Source: Acanthornis magna (lineage: Eukaryota; Chordata; Aves; Passeriformes; Acanthizidae). Taken from it: a DNA stretch of 64,000 nt. Positions 54,901-62,875 of the stretch are shown in pieces. A program made the position numbers and the translations under genes. Under the pieces are notes generated by a model, which had not been told where the DNA came from, did not search any database, and saw only the letters and a program-made list of their open reading frames with translations. Numbering within the stretch: the first letter of the stretch is position 1; every line of letters begins with the position of its first letter. The stretch lies in contig JAWUZG010000177.1 in the NCBI GenBank assembly GCA_036785705.1, positions 1,612,001-1,676,000 on the forward strand, in the 5' to 3' direction.

Positions 54901-57402
54901 GGCTTTAATTTAGAGTTGACATTAACTCGTGGAGCTGAGGAGCATCCAGGCTGGAGCTGCTCAGGATCAGGCTGGGAGCGCTGATTTTTATTAAGCAGGA
55001 CTTGGTTTAGTCCAAAGTAAAACCATTTGTTTTTAACCTGATCCGTGAAGCTGCAGCGAGTGTGAAAATCCTCCGGTGTTGAACATTTCCTGGGCCATCT
55101 TTGTACACAGTGGGATTGTGTCAGAATTTGGGAACCTGGAGTAATTATCCAGGGGTACATTTCCTAGGGAATTAAACTTTAAAACTTCTGTTGTGCTTCT
55201 GAGTGACACGAAAAGATCCTGTGACAAGTGCCCCTCAAATCAGGACTGAAATCACGGCACTTCAGCGTGAGGCTCCTCCCCACAAACCTGGAGGGATTTG
55301 GCTTTTCCCAGAGATTCCCGTTGGGTTTTAGCAGGGAAATCACCTGCACCGAGGGCATTTATGTTTCCATCTGCCCTTTGTGAGCTCCTTGCCATGGAAT
55401 TTTAGGGCAGAGCAGCTTGTGCTGAACCAAGAGAACTCCGGAGCCAAAACAAACGGCCATAAACTTTTCACTCTTCCCTCTCCCCATGAGAATGAGGGGA
55501 AGGAGGTTGTTGTGTCCAAAGCGTTTTGGAGCTGGCACTGTGGGAAAACTCTGTCCAATTTGGGAGTCATTGTCCTCAAGGAGCTGCAGTGAATCCTGAG
55601 GGACTCGCGGGTGGGACTGGGATCTCCTCACACGAATCGGCACCTTGGGAGGCACCTCCAGCAGGGTCCGTGGGTTGTGATTTAGGATCAGAGATCTGAG
55701 GTGGCAATTCTTTGTTCCTGGTGGCTTGGGAATATTTCAGTCAGCGTCTGTGTGTGCCCAGCTCTTACAGAGGTCCAATATTGTGGAATTCAGCAATCCT
55801 GGGCAAACTTTGTGCCGTGAAAGCAGGAAAACCTTTTCTATCTGAGTAAAAAATTAGGGGGAAAAAATGGGGTAATCTGGCTTTAGTTCCCTGTAGCTGG
55901 AGCGTTCCTGCCAACTCCTGCTGTGATGTGAAGGATCTTCTATGGAATATTCCGTGTCCCCTTCCCTCAAACGGGAGCAGCCTCGGTGCTGTGGAGCTGA
56001 GTTCAGGTGGGAATAAAGCTTTGATTTTCTCCTGCTTCCCTTGTAATTCCTAGCCAGGCTGTTGATGAAAGGCAGTTGCTGTAGGATATCATTCCCCATC
56101 CATTAACCCTGATTTACAGCAGAATTCCTTATCAAGCTTCGCTGCTGAAACATCGTTAATTGTCTTAACCGAGCCTTGTTTGGAATAAAGATTTCTTTCC
56201 TTTCCCTTTGTATTCCCTTCTTCCCACTTGCCTTTCCCTTTGTATTCCCTTCTTCCCGAGGCGCTTTGATTCTTCCGTTGTTCTTTTCACACCGTCTCTC
56301 CCGAGGCTCGGGAGTTTTTTTGGTCTTGCAAGTCAAATTAACATGAGATTGCCATGATTTGCATGGGAGCTGTGGGAGGCCTCCGACAGAATTCATCAGA
56401 GCGGGGACTTCCAGCAGCCTCAGTGCATTTATTTCAAACACATCACTGGTGGGGACCCAACGCTGTCCTAAATCAGAATTTCCGCCGTGCGGGAGGGGAT
56501 GGAAAACTCATCTCATCCTGAGATTCCTCAGGGCAGGGGAGGGTGGGGAATTGGCTTTAACCAACGTCATTGTGGTGCTGTGGTCACTTAGATGTGTCAG
56601 GGCACTGGAATTCCTCGTGGGGCTTGGGATATTCTGAATATTTGGGTCAGCGGGCTTTGAGTGAGTTCCTTGTATCCAAGAAAATGGGTTTTGCTTCCCG
56701 GATTTAATGTTTTTTCCTTGACTTGCTGCATCAGGATTGAGAGCAAACACGAAGTCACAATCTTAGGAGGACTCAACGAATTTGTCGTGAAGTTTTATGG
56801 ACCACAAGGAAGTAAGTTCATGACCTGGGAAGATGAACCATTGACTCGTGGTGGGGAGCTGGGAAATGCCATTCCAGAGGGGAAGAGATGAGCAGATCTA
56901 AGGGGATAGAGAGGAATCCAGGGAAGGGTGGGGAGGATCCAGCTGTGAGCGTGGACGTGGACAGACCGTGTCCCTGAGCTTTCCCAGACCCAGCTCACAG
57001 GTTTTGCATCAGCCACGCCAATTTCTGTGCAGTTTGTCACTAAGATGGCTTTTCCTCCTTCATTTAGCACCATGTCCGAAGGTAAGGAGATTATTCCCTG
57101 TTTTTAATAAGGCTCCGGTGTCTCTGTGCTGAGATCTTTTCCAGGATCAGTTCAAACCGTGGCAGGCAGAGCAGGAAAAAGGTTTTTCCCATGGGAGGTT
57201 TGCTCTGAAATTTCACCCCCAGTGGAGCCCTGTATTATTCCAGAGATGTATTTTCCTTAATGCTTTGGTTCTGTTTATCCTCTCCTCAGCTGTGGAGTGG
57301 CTAATTCCCAATTTTCTTCCTTTGCAGCACCATATGAAGGAGGAGTATGGAAAGTTAGAGTCGACCTTCCTGACAAATACCCCTTCAAATCCCCGTCTAT
57401 AG
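27932..57402 (+). CDS. UBE2H: UBE2H, E2 ubiquitin-conjugating enzyme (5' three exons; rest off the window)
   Basis: Three coding exons, 27932-27984, 56735-56811 and 57328-57402, join in frame to give residues 1-68 plus the first base of 69: [43 protein letters not shown], then [20 protein letters not shown] and KSPSI. As far as I recall this is the mammalian UBE2H protein without change. It is the N-terminal half of the UBC fold (helix 1 and the first beta strands). The HPN motif and catalytic Cys (about residue 87 in human) lie beyond 64000. Family knowledge: UBE2H is the E2 that works with the CTLH/GID ubiquitin ligase and is strongly induced in erythroid cells. Intron 1 looks U12-type. Confidence 0.96.
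28000..33140. other. UBE2H intron 1, 5' part
   Basis: Starts as the tail of the CpG island, then mixed sequence. No repeat family or conserved frame was recognised. The open frame at 30.4-31.2 kb (270 codons) has no splice, motif or homology support. Confidence 0.5.
33143..34110. repeat. Minisatellite of 55-62 bp, 18 copies, with a short hairpin in each unit
   Basis: Each unit starts with GAAAGTC...GATAGAC. In the left copies AAAGTCTTGATAGACTTT is a perfect 7-bp stem with a TGAT loop. The right ten copies are a homogeneous 55-bp unit (CTGAAAGTCCTGATAGACAT, then TTTCCCTCTTTGTTTCCTTG, then GAGTTTATTCCTAAA) in which the stem is partly lost. Confidence 0.95.
35095..35290. repeat. 31-bp tandem repeat x 6
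   Basis: Unit CTTCAGTCTCCATCTTTTCC then CAGCTCCTCAT. UBE2H intron 1. Confidence 0.93.
35300..37110. other. Unique-looking UBE2H intron sequence
   Basis: Nothing recognised. AT-rich around 35.8-36.1 kb and 36.5-36.65 kb. Confidence 0.5.
37110..37270 (-). mobile_element. CR1 LINE fragment
   Basis: Antisense 3' end: GGGTGGGAAGGACCCTAAGG, then TGTCCAGCCTGGCCTGGGAC. Confidence 0.85.
37271..40080. other. UBE2H intron sequence
   Basis: Apart from a short sense CR1 tail at about 39528-39595 (ATCTTCAAGGTCCCTTCCAC), nothing was recognised. Confidence 0.5.
40082..40390. repeat. Tandem repeat, about 115-120 bp x 2.7
   Basis: Repeated GATGCTGAAGGCTTTGACAC, CAAAGTGCTTCAGA and GGTGTGGGGAATGTTCCCCT. The GGGGAATGTTCCCC core is itself a palindrome. 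Confidence 0.9.
40845..41310. repeat. 22-26-bp minisatellite, about 20 copies
   Basis: Unit TTGGGTCCCATTTAGGGCTG then AC, with an inserted AGCC/AGAC in alternate copies. UBE2H intron 1. Confidence 0.95.
41311..42925. other. UBE2H intron sequence
   Basis: T-rich tracts at about 41511-41530 and 41720-41743. No recognised element. Confidence 0.5.
42928..43165 (+). mobile_element. CR1 LINE fragment
   Basis: Sense 3' end: CCCTGGCAGTGTCCAAGGCT, GGAAGGTGTCCCAGTCATGG, CACCCAAACCATTCCATGAT. Confidence 0.85.
43395..44140. repeat. About 86-bp minisatellite, 8-9 copies
   Basis: Unit contains GCTGCCCCAGCTCTGCCTGG, TTTTTGGTGCTGGTGATTCC and CATCTCCAGACACAGCTCCC. Open on both strands but clearly non-coding repeat. 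Confidence 0.94.
44518..44640 (+). mobile_element. CR1 LINE 3' end
   Basis: GGACTTGGAGCAACCTGGGG, GGAAGGTGTCCCTGCAGGTG, then CACCCAAACCAGCCTGTGGT. Confidence 0.85.
45464..45660 (+). repeat. Dispersed duplicate, copy A
   Basis: Shares TCTGTTTTCCTTGGTGTTAG and TCCTGGCAGGCCATGGAGAG with copy B at 47326-47510, same orientation, moderately diverged. Family unknown; it could be an old interspersed element or a local duplication. Confidence 0.75.
46243..46445 (+). mobile_element. CR1 LINE fragment
   Basis: Sense: AAATTCTTCTCTGTGAGGGC, GGAAGGTGTCCCTGCCCACC, with an ATTCTATGAA tail. Confidence 0.85.
46510..47072. repeat. 49-51-bp minisatellite x 11
   Basis: Unit GTTGGTGCAGAACACACCTG, GATGGGAGGCAGTTCTGCTG, GGAGCTGTG. 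UBE2H intron 1. It follows a CR1 3' tail within about 70 bp. Confidence 0.95.
47326..47510 (+). repeat. Dispersed duplicate, copy B
   Basis: See 45464-45660. Contains TCTGTTTTCCTTGGTGTTAG and CTCCTGGCAGGCCATGGAGA. Confidence 0.75.
47511..49358. other. UBE2H intron sequence
   Basis: Nothing recognised. Open frames up to 193 codons near 49.0-49.5 kb run into a CR1 and are not supported as genes. Confidence 0.5.
49360..49752 (-). mobile_element. CR1 LINE fragment, second subfamily
   Basis: Antisense relative of the copies at 5955 and 6535: CCAAGTGCCACATCTGCAGG, CTCTCCTCCTGTCGCTGTTC. Confidence 0.85.
50728..51212 (-). mobile_element. CR1 LINE fragment
   Basis: Antisense. AATGGTTTGGGTTGGAAGGG, then CTCCAAGCCCTGTCCAGCCT and an extended 5' direction ending near the GGTCTCACAAGGACAGAGC segment. 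Confidence 0.85.
51213..54483. other. UBE2H intron sequence
   Basis: A run of 22 T at 52448-52469. Otherwise nothing recognised. Confidence 0.5.
54487..54705 (-). mobile_element. CR1 LINE fragment
   Basis: Antisense 3' end: GGAATGGTTTGGGTGGGAAG, then GGACACTGCAGGGATCCAGG. Confidence 0.87.
54706..56713. other. UBE2H intron 1, 3' part
   Basis: Nothing recognised apart from two copies of TTCCCTTTGTATTCCCTTCT at about 56201-56257. The U12 branch site follows at 56714. Confidence 0.5.
56735..56811 (+). CDS. UBE2H: UBE2H exon 2
   Basis: 1 nt + 25 codons + 1 nt; donor [26 protein letters not shown] then YGPQG. Confidence 0.97.
57328..57402 (+). CDS. UBE2H: UBE2H exon 3
   Basis: 2 nt + 24 codons + 1 nt; acceptor CTTTGCAG, donor [26 protein letters not shown] then SPSI. 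Confidence 0.97.
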
Positions 57403-58321
57403 GTAACAAATACTCATTTTCCTTCAAAATCCTGCTATTTATGCTTAAAGTTCACAGGTGGAGTTGTACCAGTGCAATATAAGACCTTTAAGCCTGCAAA
57501 ATGCTTTTATCAGATTTCAAATCCCAAGCAGAGAGGAAGTTTGGGCTTTGGGAGGAGCGGGAGCTGGGAATGAGATTTGGCTGTGTATTTGTGTGTTGAT
57601 CAATTCAATCTCCCGTGTGCTTTTTTCATAATAAATCCACTGGTGGGTGGTGCAGCAAAGACCACAGTGCACAGTCTTGGGGAGAACCCAACTTTTGGGG
57701 TCTTCTGTCCAAAAGTGGATGGAAATTCCTCCACTGGAGCCTCCATCCTCTTGGATCAGGGAATGCAAATGTGGAAGAACTTAAAAAGCAGGGATTTATC
57801 ACCAGAAAAAAAGCTGGCTTGGCTGGTCAGGCTTGTTTCACCTTGCAGGACAATAGGAAACTTGATTAGGAAATTATTTTTAGCCTGGAGCCATCCTTGG
57901 GGAATAGGGAGCCACCTCGGATGTCCTCAGGGGTCCAACTTTATCCCAATCACCGAAGCCATAAATAAAATGACCAATATTGCTTGGAAAACTGGAGCAG
58001 GTGCAGGAAATTCCTCCATCTCCATCTCTGTGATTTGTTCCAAGTGGGAATTGTGCCTTTTGGGAGAGGGTGATGCTGTTCATACACTGTCCTTTACCTT
58101 TTTGTGGTTAGAAACCTTCTGTGCATCCCAGAAATGTGAAAACTGAATGACCTAAAAGAAATCTGCAGCTCTGAGGAGCCTTTTGGAACAAAACTCTGAG
58201 TCAGCTCTGGAACTTCCATTGCAGAGTCACGTTCCAAGTGTGAATTGTCACTGTTTGCTGCCATCCTTTGTCCCTCCCCACTCCCCAAGTGCCACAAACT
58301 GGGGCAGATCAGGGCAATCCT

Positions 58322-58570
58322 AAATCATGGAATTGTGGGGTGGTTTGGGTTGGAAAGGACCTTAAAGCTCATCTCGTTCCAACCCCAGCACCTTCCACTC
58401 TCCTGGTGTGCTCCAAGCCCAGTCCAGCCTGGCCCTGGACACTTCTGGGGATGCAGGGCCAGGATGGTGCTCAAGGAGCTGTTTTCTGCTCAAATCACGG
58501 AGTTTTTTGGCCCTTCTGATGTTGATTTTGATGCCTTTCTTTTAGTTTTCCATCCCTCACGTGTTTAAAT
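58322..58570 (-). mobile_element. CR1 LINE fragment
   Basis: Antisense: GGTTTGGGTTGGAAAGGACC, TTAAAGCTCATCTCGTTCCA, then the CTGATGTTGATTTTGATGCC region. Confidence 0.85.
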
Positions 58571-58629
58571 CCATTGTGTTTCCTGTGGTTTATCCCAGAC
58601 CCCACGGGGAACTTCCCTCGCCCTGTTCA

Positions 58630-58875
58630 AGTGGCTGAAAAACCCTTTTTTTCTTCCTAAAAATCTGCCTCTTGCTGGAAAATCCCTTCTTTTCTTCCCA
58701 AAATCTTCCTCTTGCTGAAAACCCCTCCTTTGCTGAAAAACCCCGTTTTTCTCCCCAAAATCTGCCTCTTGCTGGAAAATCCCTTATTTTCTCCCCCAAA
58801 TCTTCCTCTAGCTGAAAACCCCTCATTTTCTCCTCGAGCTCTTGCCAAAAAAAGCCATTTTTCTCCCCAAAATCT
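58630..58875. repeat. Tandem repeat, about 55-60 bp x 4
   Basis: Units of CTGAAAAACCC plus TTTTCTTCCCAAAATC plus TGCCTCTTGCTGGAAAATCC. Confidence 0.88.
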
Positions 58876-59224
58876 GCTGGAAACAAGACCTGGCTTGGCT
58901 AAAACCCTCTCTAGACCCAAGCTGGCTTAGCAAAGCTGAGCTCTGGAAGAGCTGGGAAGCTCCAAGGAAGCGCTGGGGCTTGGGAAAGCTCCTGAGAGGC
59001 TCCAGGGAGAGGTTTATTTTCCTTTTTTGCCATTTTTGCTGCCCCAACTCAGCTTATCAGGGCCAGCCAGACCTGGGCAAAGCCTCCTGGGCCATCCCTG
59101 ATAACTCCAGAGCAGCTCCATCCCACCAAACTGGGAGCACTGGTGTCGTGGGTTTGACCCTGGCTAAATGCCAGGCACCTACGACTTTTGCTCTCTCTAC
59201 TCTCTCCTGCTGCAGCTGTGCAGA

Positions 59225-59515
59225 GGAGAGGGAAAAAATCTAACAAAAACACACCGGACTCGTGAGTTGAGATAAGATCACTGATAGGCCGCACCAGAGA
59301 GGGAAAAAACTAGCAAAAACACGCTGGACTCATGAGTTGAGATAAGATCACTGATAGGCCGCACCAGAGAGGGAAAAAAACTAGCAAAAACACGCTGGAC
59401 TCATGAGTTGAGATAAGATCGCTGATAGGCCGCACCAGAGAGGGAAAAAACTAGCAAAAACACGCTGGACTCATGAGTTGAGATAAGATCACTGATAGGC
59501 TGCACTGGAGAGGGC
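59225..59515 (+). repeat. About 70-bp tandem units in the left foldback arm (x 4)
   Basis: Unit GAGAGGGAAAAAACTAGCAA, AAACACGCTGGACTCATGAG, TTGAGATAAGATCACTGATA, GGCCGCACCA. Confidence 0.93.
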
Positions 59516-60049
59516 AAGAGGCAGGCGGGAAACTTAAGGTTGCAAAGTGATTTATTAACCTAACAGAGTCGGAGGATCAATCAGAGGCAAAAATAAACAC
59601 CGTTTCTTCACTCACCCCCCTTCACTCTTAAGGGGAGCTAAGAAATAGTATCTTAATGGGGAGGGGTGAGTAGAGAAACAGCACTTGTAGCAAAAGAATT
59701 GTGATGATAAACTAAGAGAAATCACATACCTTGCCCCAGCCCAGATATGTTGGTTGGATGAAGGGAGGGGGATGAGTAGAGAAACAGTGCCTGGAGTAGA
59801 GGAATTGTAATAGACTGATTAAGAAAAAAACCCCACACCCTTCCCCTGCCCTAGAGTTGTTAGTTAGTTAGAAGGAGAGAAGAAGTAAGCTGAGAAGCGG
59901 TGCCTTAAGAGTGAAGGGGGGTGAGTGAAGAAATGGTGTCTTAGGAGCTTATTTTTGCCTCTGGTTTATCCTCCAACTCTGTTCGGTTAATAAATCACTC
60001 TGCAACTCCAAGTTTTTAGGCCTGCCTTGCCCTGTCTGTGTGTCCTCCT

Positions 60050-60375
60050 ATCAGTGATTTATCTCAACTCATGACTCTGGTGTGTTCGTGTTAGTTTTTT
60101 CCCTCTCCTGTGCATCCTATCAGTGATTTTATCTCAACTCATGATTCTGGTGTGTTTTTGTTAATTTTTTTCCCTCTCCTCTGCATCCTATCAGTGATTT
60201 ATCTCAACTCATGAGTTCAGTGTGTTAGTTTTTTCCCTCTCCTGTGCATCCTATCAGTGATTTATCTCACCTCATGAGTTCAGTGTGTTAGTTTTTTCCC
60301 TCTCCTGTGCATCCTATCAGTGATCCTATCTCAACTCCTGAGTCCAACATGTTTGTGTTAGTTTTTCCCTCTCCT
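60050..60375 (-). repeat. About 60-65-bp tandem units in the right foldback arm (x 5)
   Basis: Reverse-complement counterpart of the left units: CCTATCAGTGATTTATCTCA, ACTCATGAGTTCAGTGTGTT, AGTTTTTTCCCTCTCCTGTG. Confidence 0.92.
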
Positions 60376-60839
60376 CTGCACAGCTGCAGCAGGAGAGAGC
60401 AGAGAGAGCAGACGTTGTAGGTGCCTGGCATTTGGCCAGGGTCAAACCCACGACACCTGGGAATGTTCTCCCCCATTCCGTGGGTGTCTGACCCTGCCTG
60501 ACCTCTGCAGAACGCGGGAATTAGCAGGGGAGACATTTCCTGTGCAAATCTCTGATTTCTAGACATGGAAGTGAAGGATTTTAGGCATTGTGGAGTCCTT
60601 AAATGGACGGGAGGTCCTGGACTTGTTTCTGTTGTCAAATTGTCCCTGGGGGTCCCTCCTTGGAGTAAATTCGGAATCCAGCAGCTTTTCCTTTCATAAA
60701 TTCCGCCTTTGTGACAAAGCTTAAAGCAGAAGCGCTGTCCTTGCGTCTTCCCTTGTTCTCCAGGACTGGAAGCTGAAATATTCCTTCCATCCTAGGAAAT
60801 CTTTGATCCTGGCATGGGCTTCTTGCAAAAAATGTGGCT

Positions 60840-61220
60840 TTTTGAGCATTTTTTTGGGGTTTTTTGTGTGTGTTTTGTTTTTTCTCTTTTTTTTGTTTGT
60901 TTTGTTTTTTGTTTTTAGGGTGGTTTTTTGTTTTGTTTGGTTTTTGGGGTGTTTGGTTTTGTTTTGTTTGGTTTTTTGTTTGGTTTTTTTTTTTGGCGGG
61001 GATTTTTTGTTTTTTGTTGTTTGTTTTTTTGTTTTGGTTTGGGTTTTTTGCTTTTGGGGGTTTTTTTGGGGTTTTTTTGTTTTGTTTTGTTTGGGTTTTT
61101 TTGCTGTTTGGGGTGGGGTATTTTTGTTCATTTGATTGGTTTTGTTTTGTTTGGGGGTTTTTTTTCCCCATAGAACCCATAGGGGTTTTTTGGGGGGAAT
61201 TTTTTTTTTTTTTTTTTGTT
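60840..61220. repeat. T/G-only low-complexity tract
   Basis: About 380 bp made almost entirely of T and G (GTTTT, GGTTTTTTG). It gives artefactual open frames: Phe/Gly/Cys-rich on plus and Lys/Asn/Gln/Pro-rich on minus. Confidence 0.93.
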
Positions 61221-61732
61221 GGGAGCAAATAACGCAATGACTCAGATCTGAAAGTTCCTTTCTAATCTGCTCCAATTGCTTTTATCCCAGCGTGGCTCCA
61301 AGGAGGAGATCCAGGGAAATTCGGTGTTCTATCCCAAAGCACCAACATGAGCAGAAAAGGGTTTTCAGTGGGTTCCAGAAAGGTTTTGGGAATCCCTAAA
61401 GGAGCAGCGATGCTCTTTGTCTCCAGGAGAAGCTTTTTGGCTCTTTTCTTTCCAAATCATTGCTCCCTCTCCCATCCACAGCTCCTCCTCAATTATCCAT
61501 GGCCGTTATTCCCCACCCTTCACGTGGGTCATCATGGGCTTGAGTGTTCCCTTTGGAAAGGTAAATCCCTAAATATAAAAAAATATTTTGAAAAGTCCAG
61601 AAAAATCCCAAAATATCCCAAAATATCCAGAAAAATCCCTAAATATCCAAATCTTCGGGGCCGAACTTGAGCAGTTGCTTTGAACAAAACCAGCTCCAGT
61701 CACTTCCTGCTGCTCTTGAAGCTTCAGTCAAT

Positions 61733-61920
61733 CATTGGAAATATTCCTGCATTTATGGGGAAGCATTTTCCTGCTCCATGGCTGATTCCATTTCCAAAGG
61801 GTTTGGAGCTGTTCATGATTTCACTCCCAATTATTGGAAATATTCCTGCATTTATGGGGAAGCATTTTCCTGCTCCATGGCTGATTCCATTTCCAAAGGG
61901 TTTGGAGCTGTTCATGATTT
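61733..61920. repeat. Tandem duplication, about 98-bp period x 2
   Basis: ATTGGAAATATTCCTGCATT ... GTTTGGAGCTGTTCATGATT occurs twice, nearly identical. Confidence 0.93.
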
Positions 61921-61949
61921 CCCTGCCCCTGCTGGCTCCACTTCTCTCC

Positions 61950-62118
61950 TTTTCCCTGGGATTCAATATCCTCAATATTCTCTCCTTTTCCCTGGGATTC
62001 AATATCCTCAATATTCTCTCCCTTTCCCTGGGATTCAATACCCTCAATATTCTCTCCTTTTCCCTGGGATTCAATATCCTCAATATTCTCTCCTTTTCCC
62101 TGGGATTCAATATCCTCA
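61950..62118. repeat. 36-bp tandem repeat x 4.7
   Basis: Unit CTCTCCTTTTCCCTGGGATT then CAATATCCTCAATATT. Period 36 keeps frames open on both strands. Confidence 0.94.
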
Positions 62119-62479
62119 GGGGAATTTTCCACCTTTTCCTGCTTTTCCAAAGGGGAGTTGTGGAGTACTGGAAGAGCTCCCAAGTCAGGAGAAAACTTTG
62201 TGTAAATTTGGGGTGTTTTTAATCCCTCCCTGCTCCTGCCAGGAGCTGGAGATGAATTCCCTTCGATGCCACAAATGCAGGAGGAAATTCAGAGTGGGAA
62301 TGTCCTGCCCTGCTTGGGTACAGTAAAAACAACACGGGAGCCTGAGTTGTTCCTTGGAATTTCTGTACCAATTACTATTTATTTTATTGCTAAAATCTGC
62401 AGGAATGTTAGGCCGGCGCTGGGTTTGTTAATAATCAAATCACACAGCTAGAAAATTTACATTCAATATGCCCAGAGCC

Positions 62480-62725
62480 TCAATTTCTCAAATAAATTCG
62501 ATATGTTCTATATACGTTTATAAAAATTCTATATATATTCATGAATCTCTATGTATTTATAAATTCTATACGTATTTATAAATTCTATATATATTTATAA
62601 ATTCTGTACTTTATTTCTATATTACGTTACCTGCATTATATTATATTTATAATATGTCTCTATATATTTATATAGTCTATATTTTCTCTACATATATTTA
62701 TAATATTTCTATATTATCTGCATTA
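62480..62725. repeat. AT-rich degenerate repeat
   Basis: TATATATTTATAAATTCTAT-type units preceding the TA/CA microsatellite. Confidence 0.8.
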
Positions 62726-62875
62726 TATTTTCTGTGGATTCGTGCCCAGCTCTCATTTTCCTCCATCTCTGTGCCAGGTACCTGCAGGTGCCTCGCATCT
62801 TTATTTTCCCTTTTTACCAAGTGTTTTCCAAAACAAAACACCTGCTGTGTGCACAGAACATATGGAATATGTGTG

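Larger units (their letters stand above)
27985..56734 (+). other. U12-type GT-AG intron (UBE2H intron 1, 28.75 kb)
   Basis: The 5' end GTATCCTTG matches the minor-spliceosome consensus GTATCCTTT at eight of nine positions. The 3' end has a perfect branch consensus TTCCTTGAC at 56714-56722, 13 bases from the AG at 56733-56734. Splicing gives Leu18 (CT|G) and continues in frame. The intron contains minisatellites and CR1 pieces listed separately. No nested gene was recognised. Confidence 0.9.
59144..60455. mobile_element. Foldback element with LTR-like TG...CA ends (1312 bp)
   Basis: The left arm starts TGTCGTGGGTTTGACCCTGG and the right arm ends in its reverse complement. Homology between the arms continues inward through CTGCTGCAGCTGTGCAGAGG, tandem 61-71-bp units (GAGTTGAGATAAGATCACTG), a TTATTAACC..CAGAG stretch and TTCTTCACTCACCCCCC, to about 59632 on the left and 59905 on the right. 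The central 270 bp contain a diverged tandem duplication of about 110 bp. Flanking pentamers ACTGG and CCTGG agree at 4 of 5 positions, a possible target-site duplication. No coding capacity. The start resembles LTRs that I recall as common in songbird genomes; family assignment is tentative. Confidence 0.8.
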
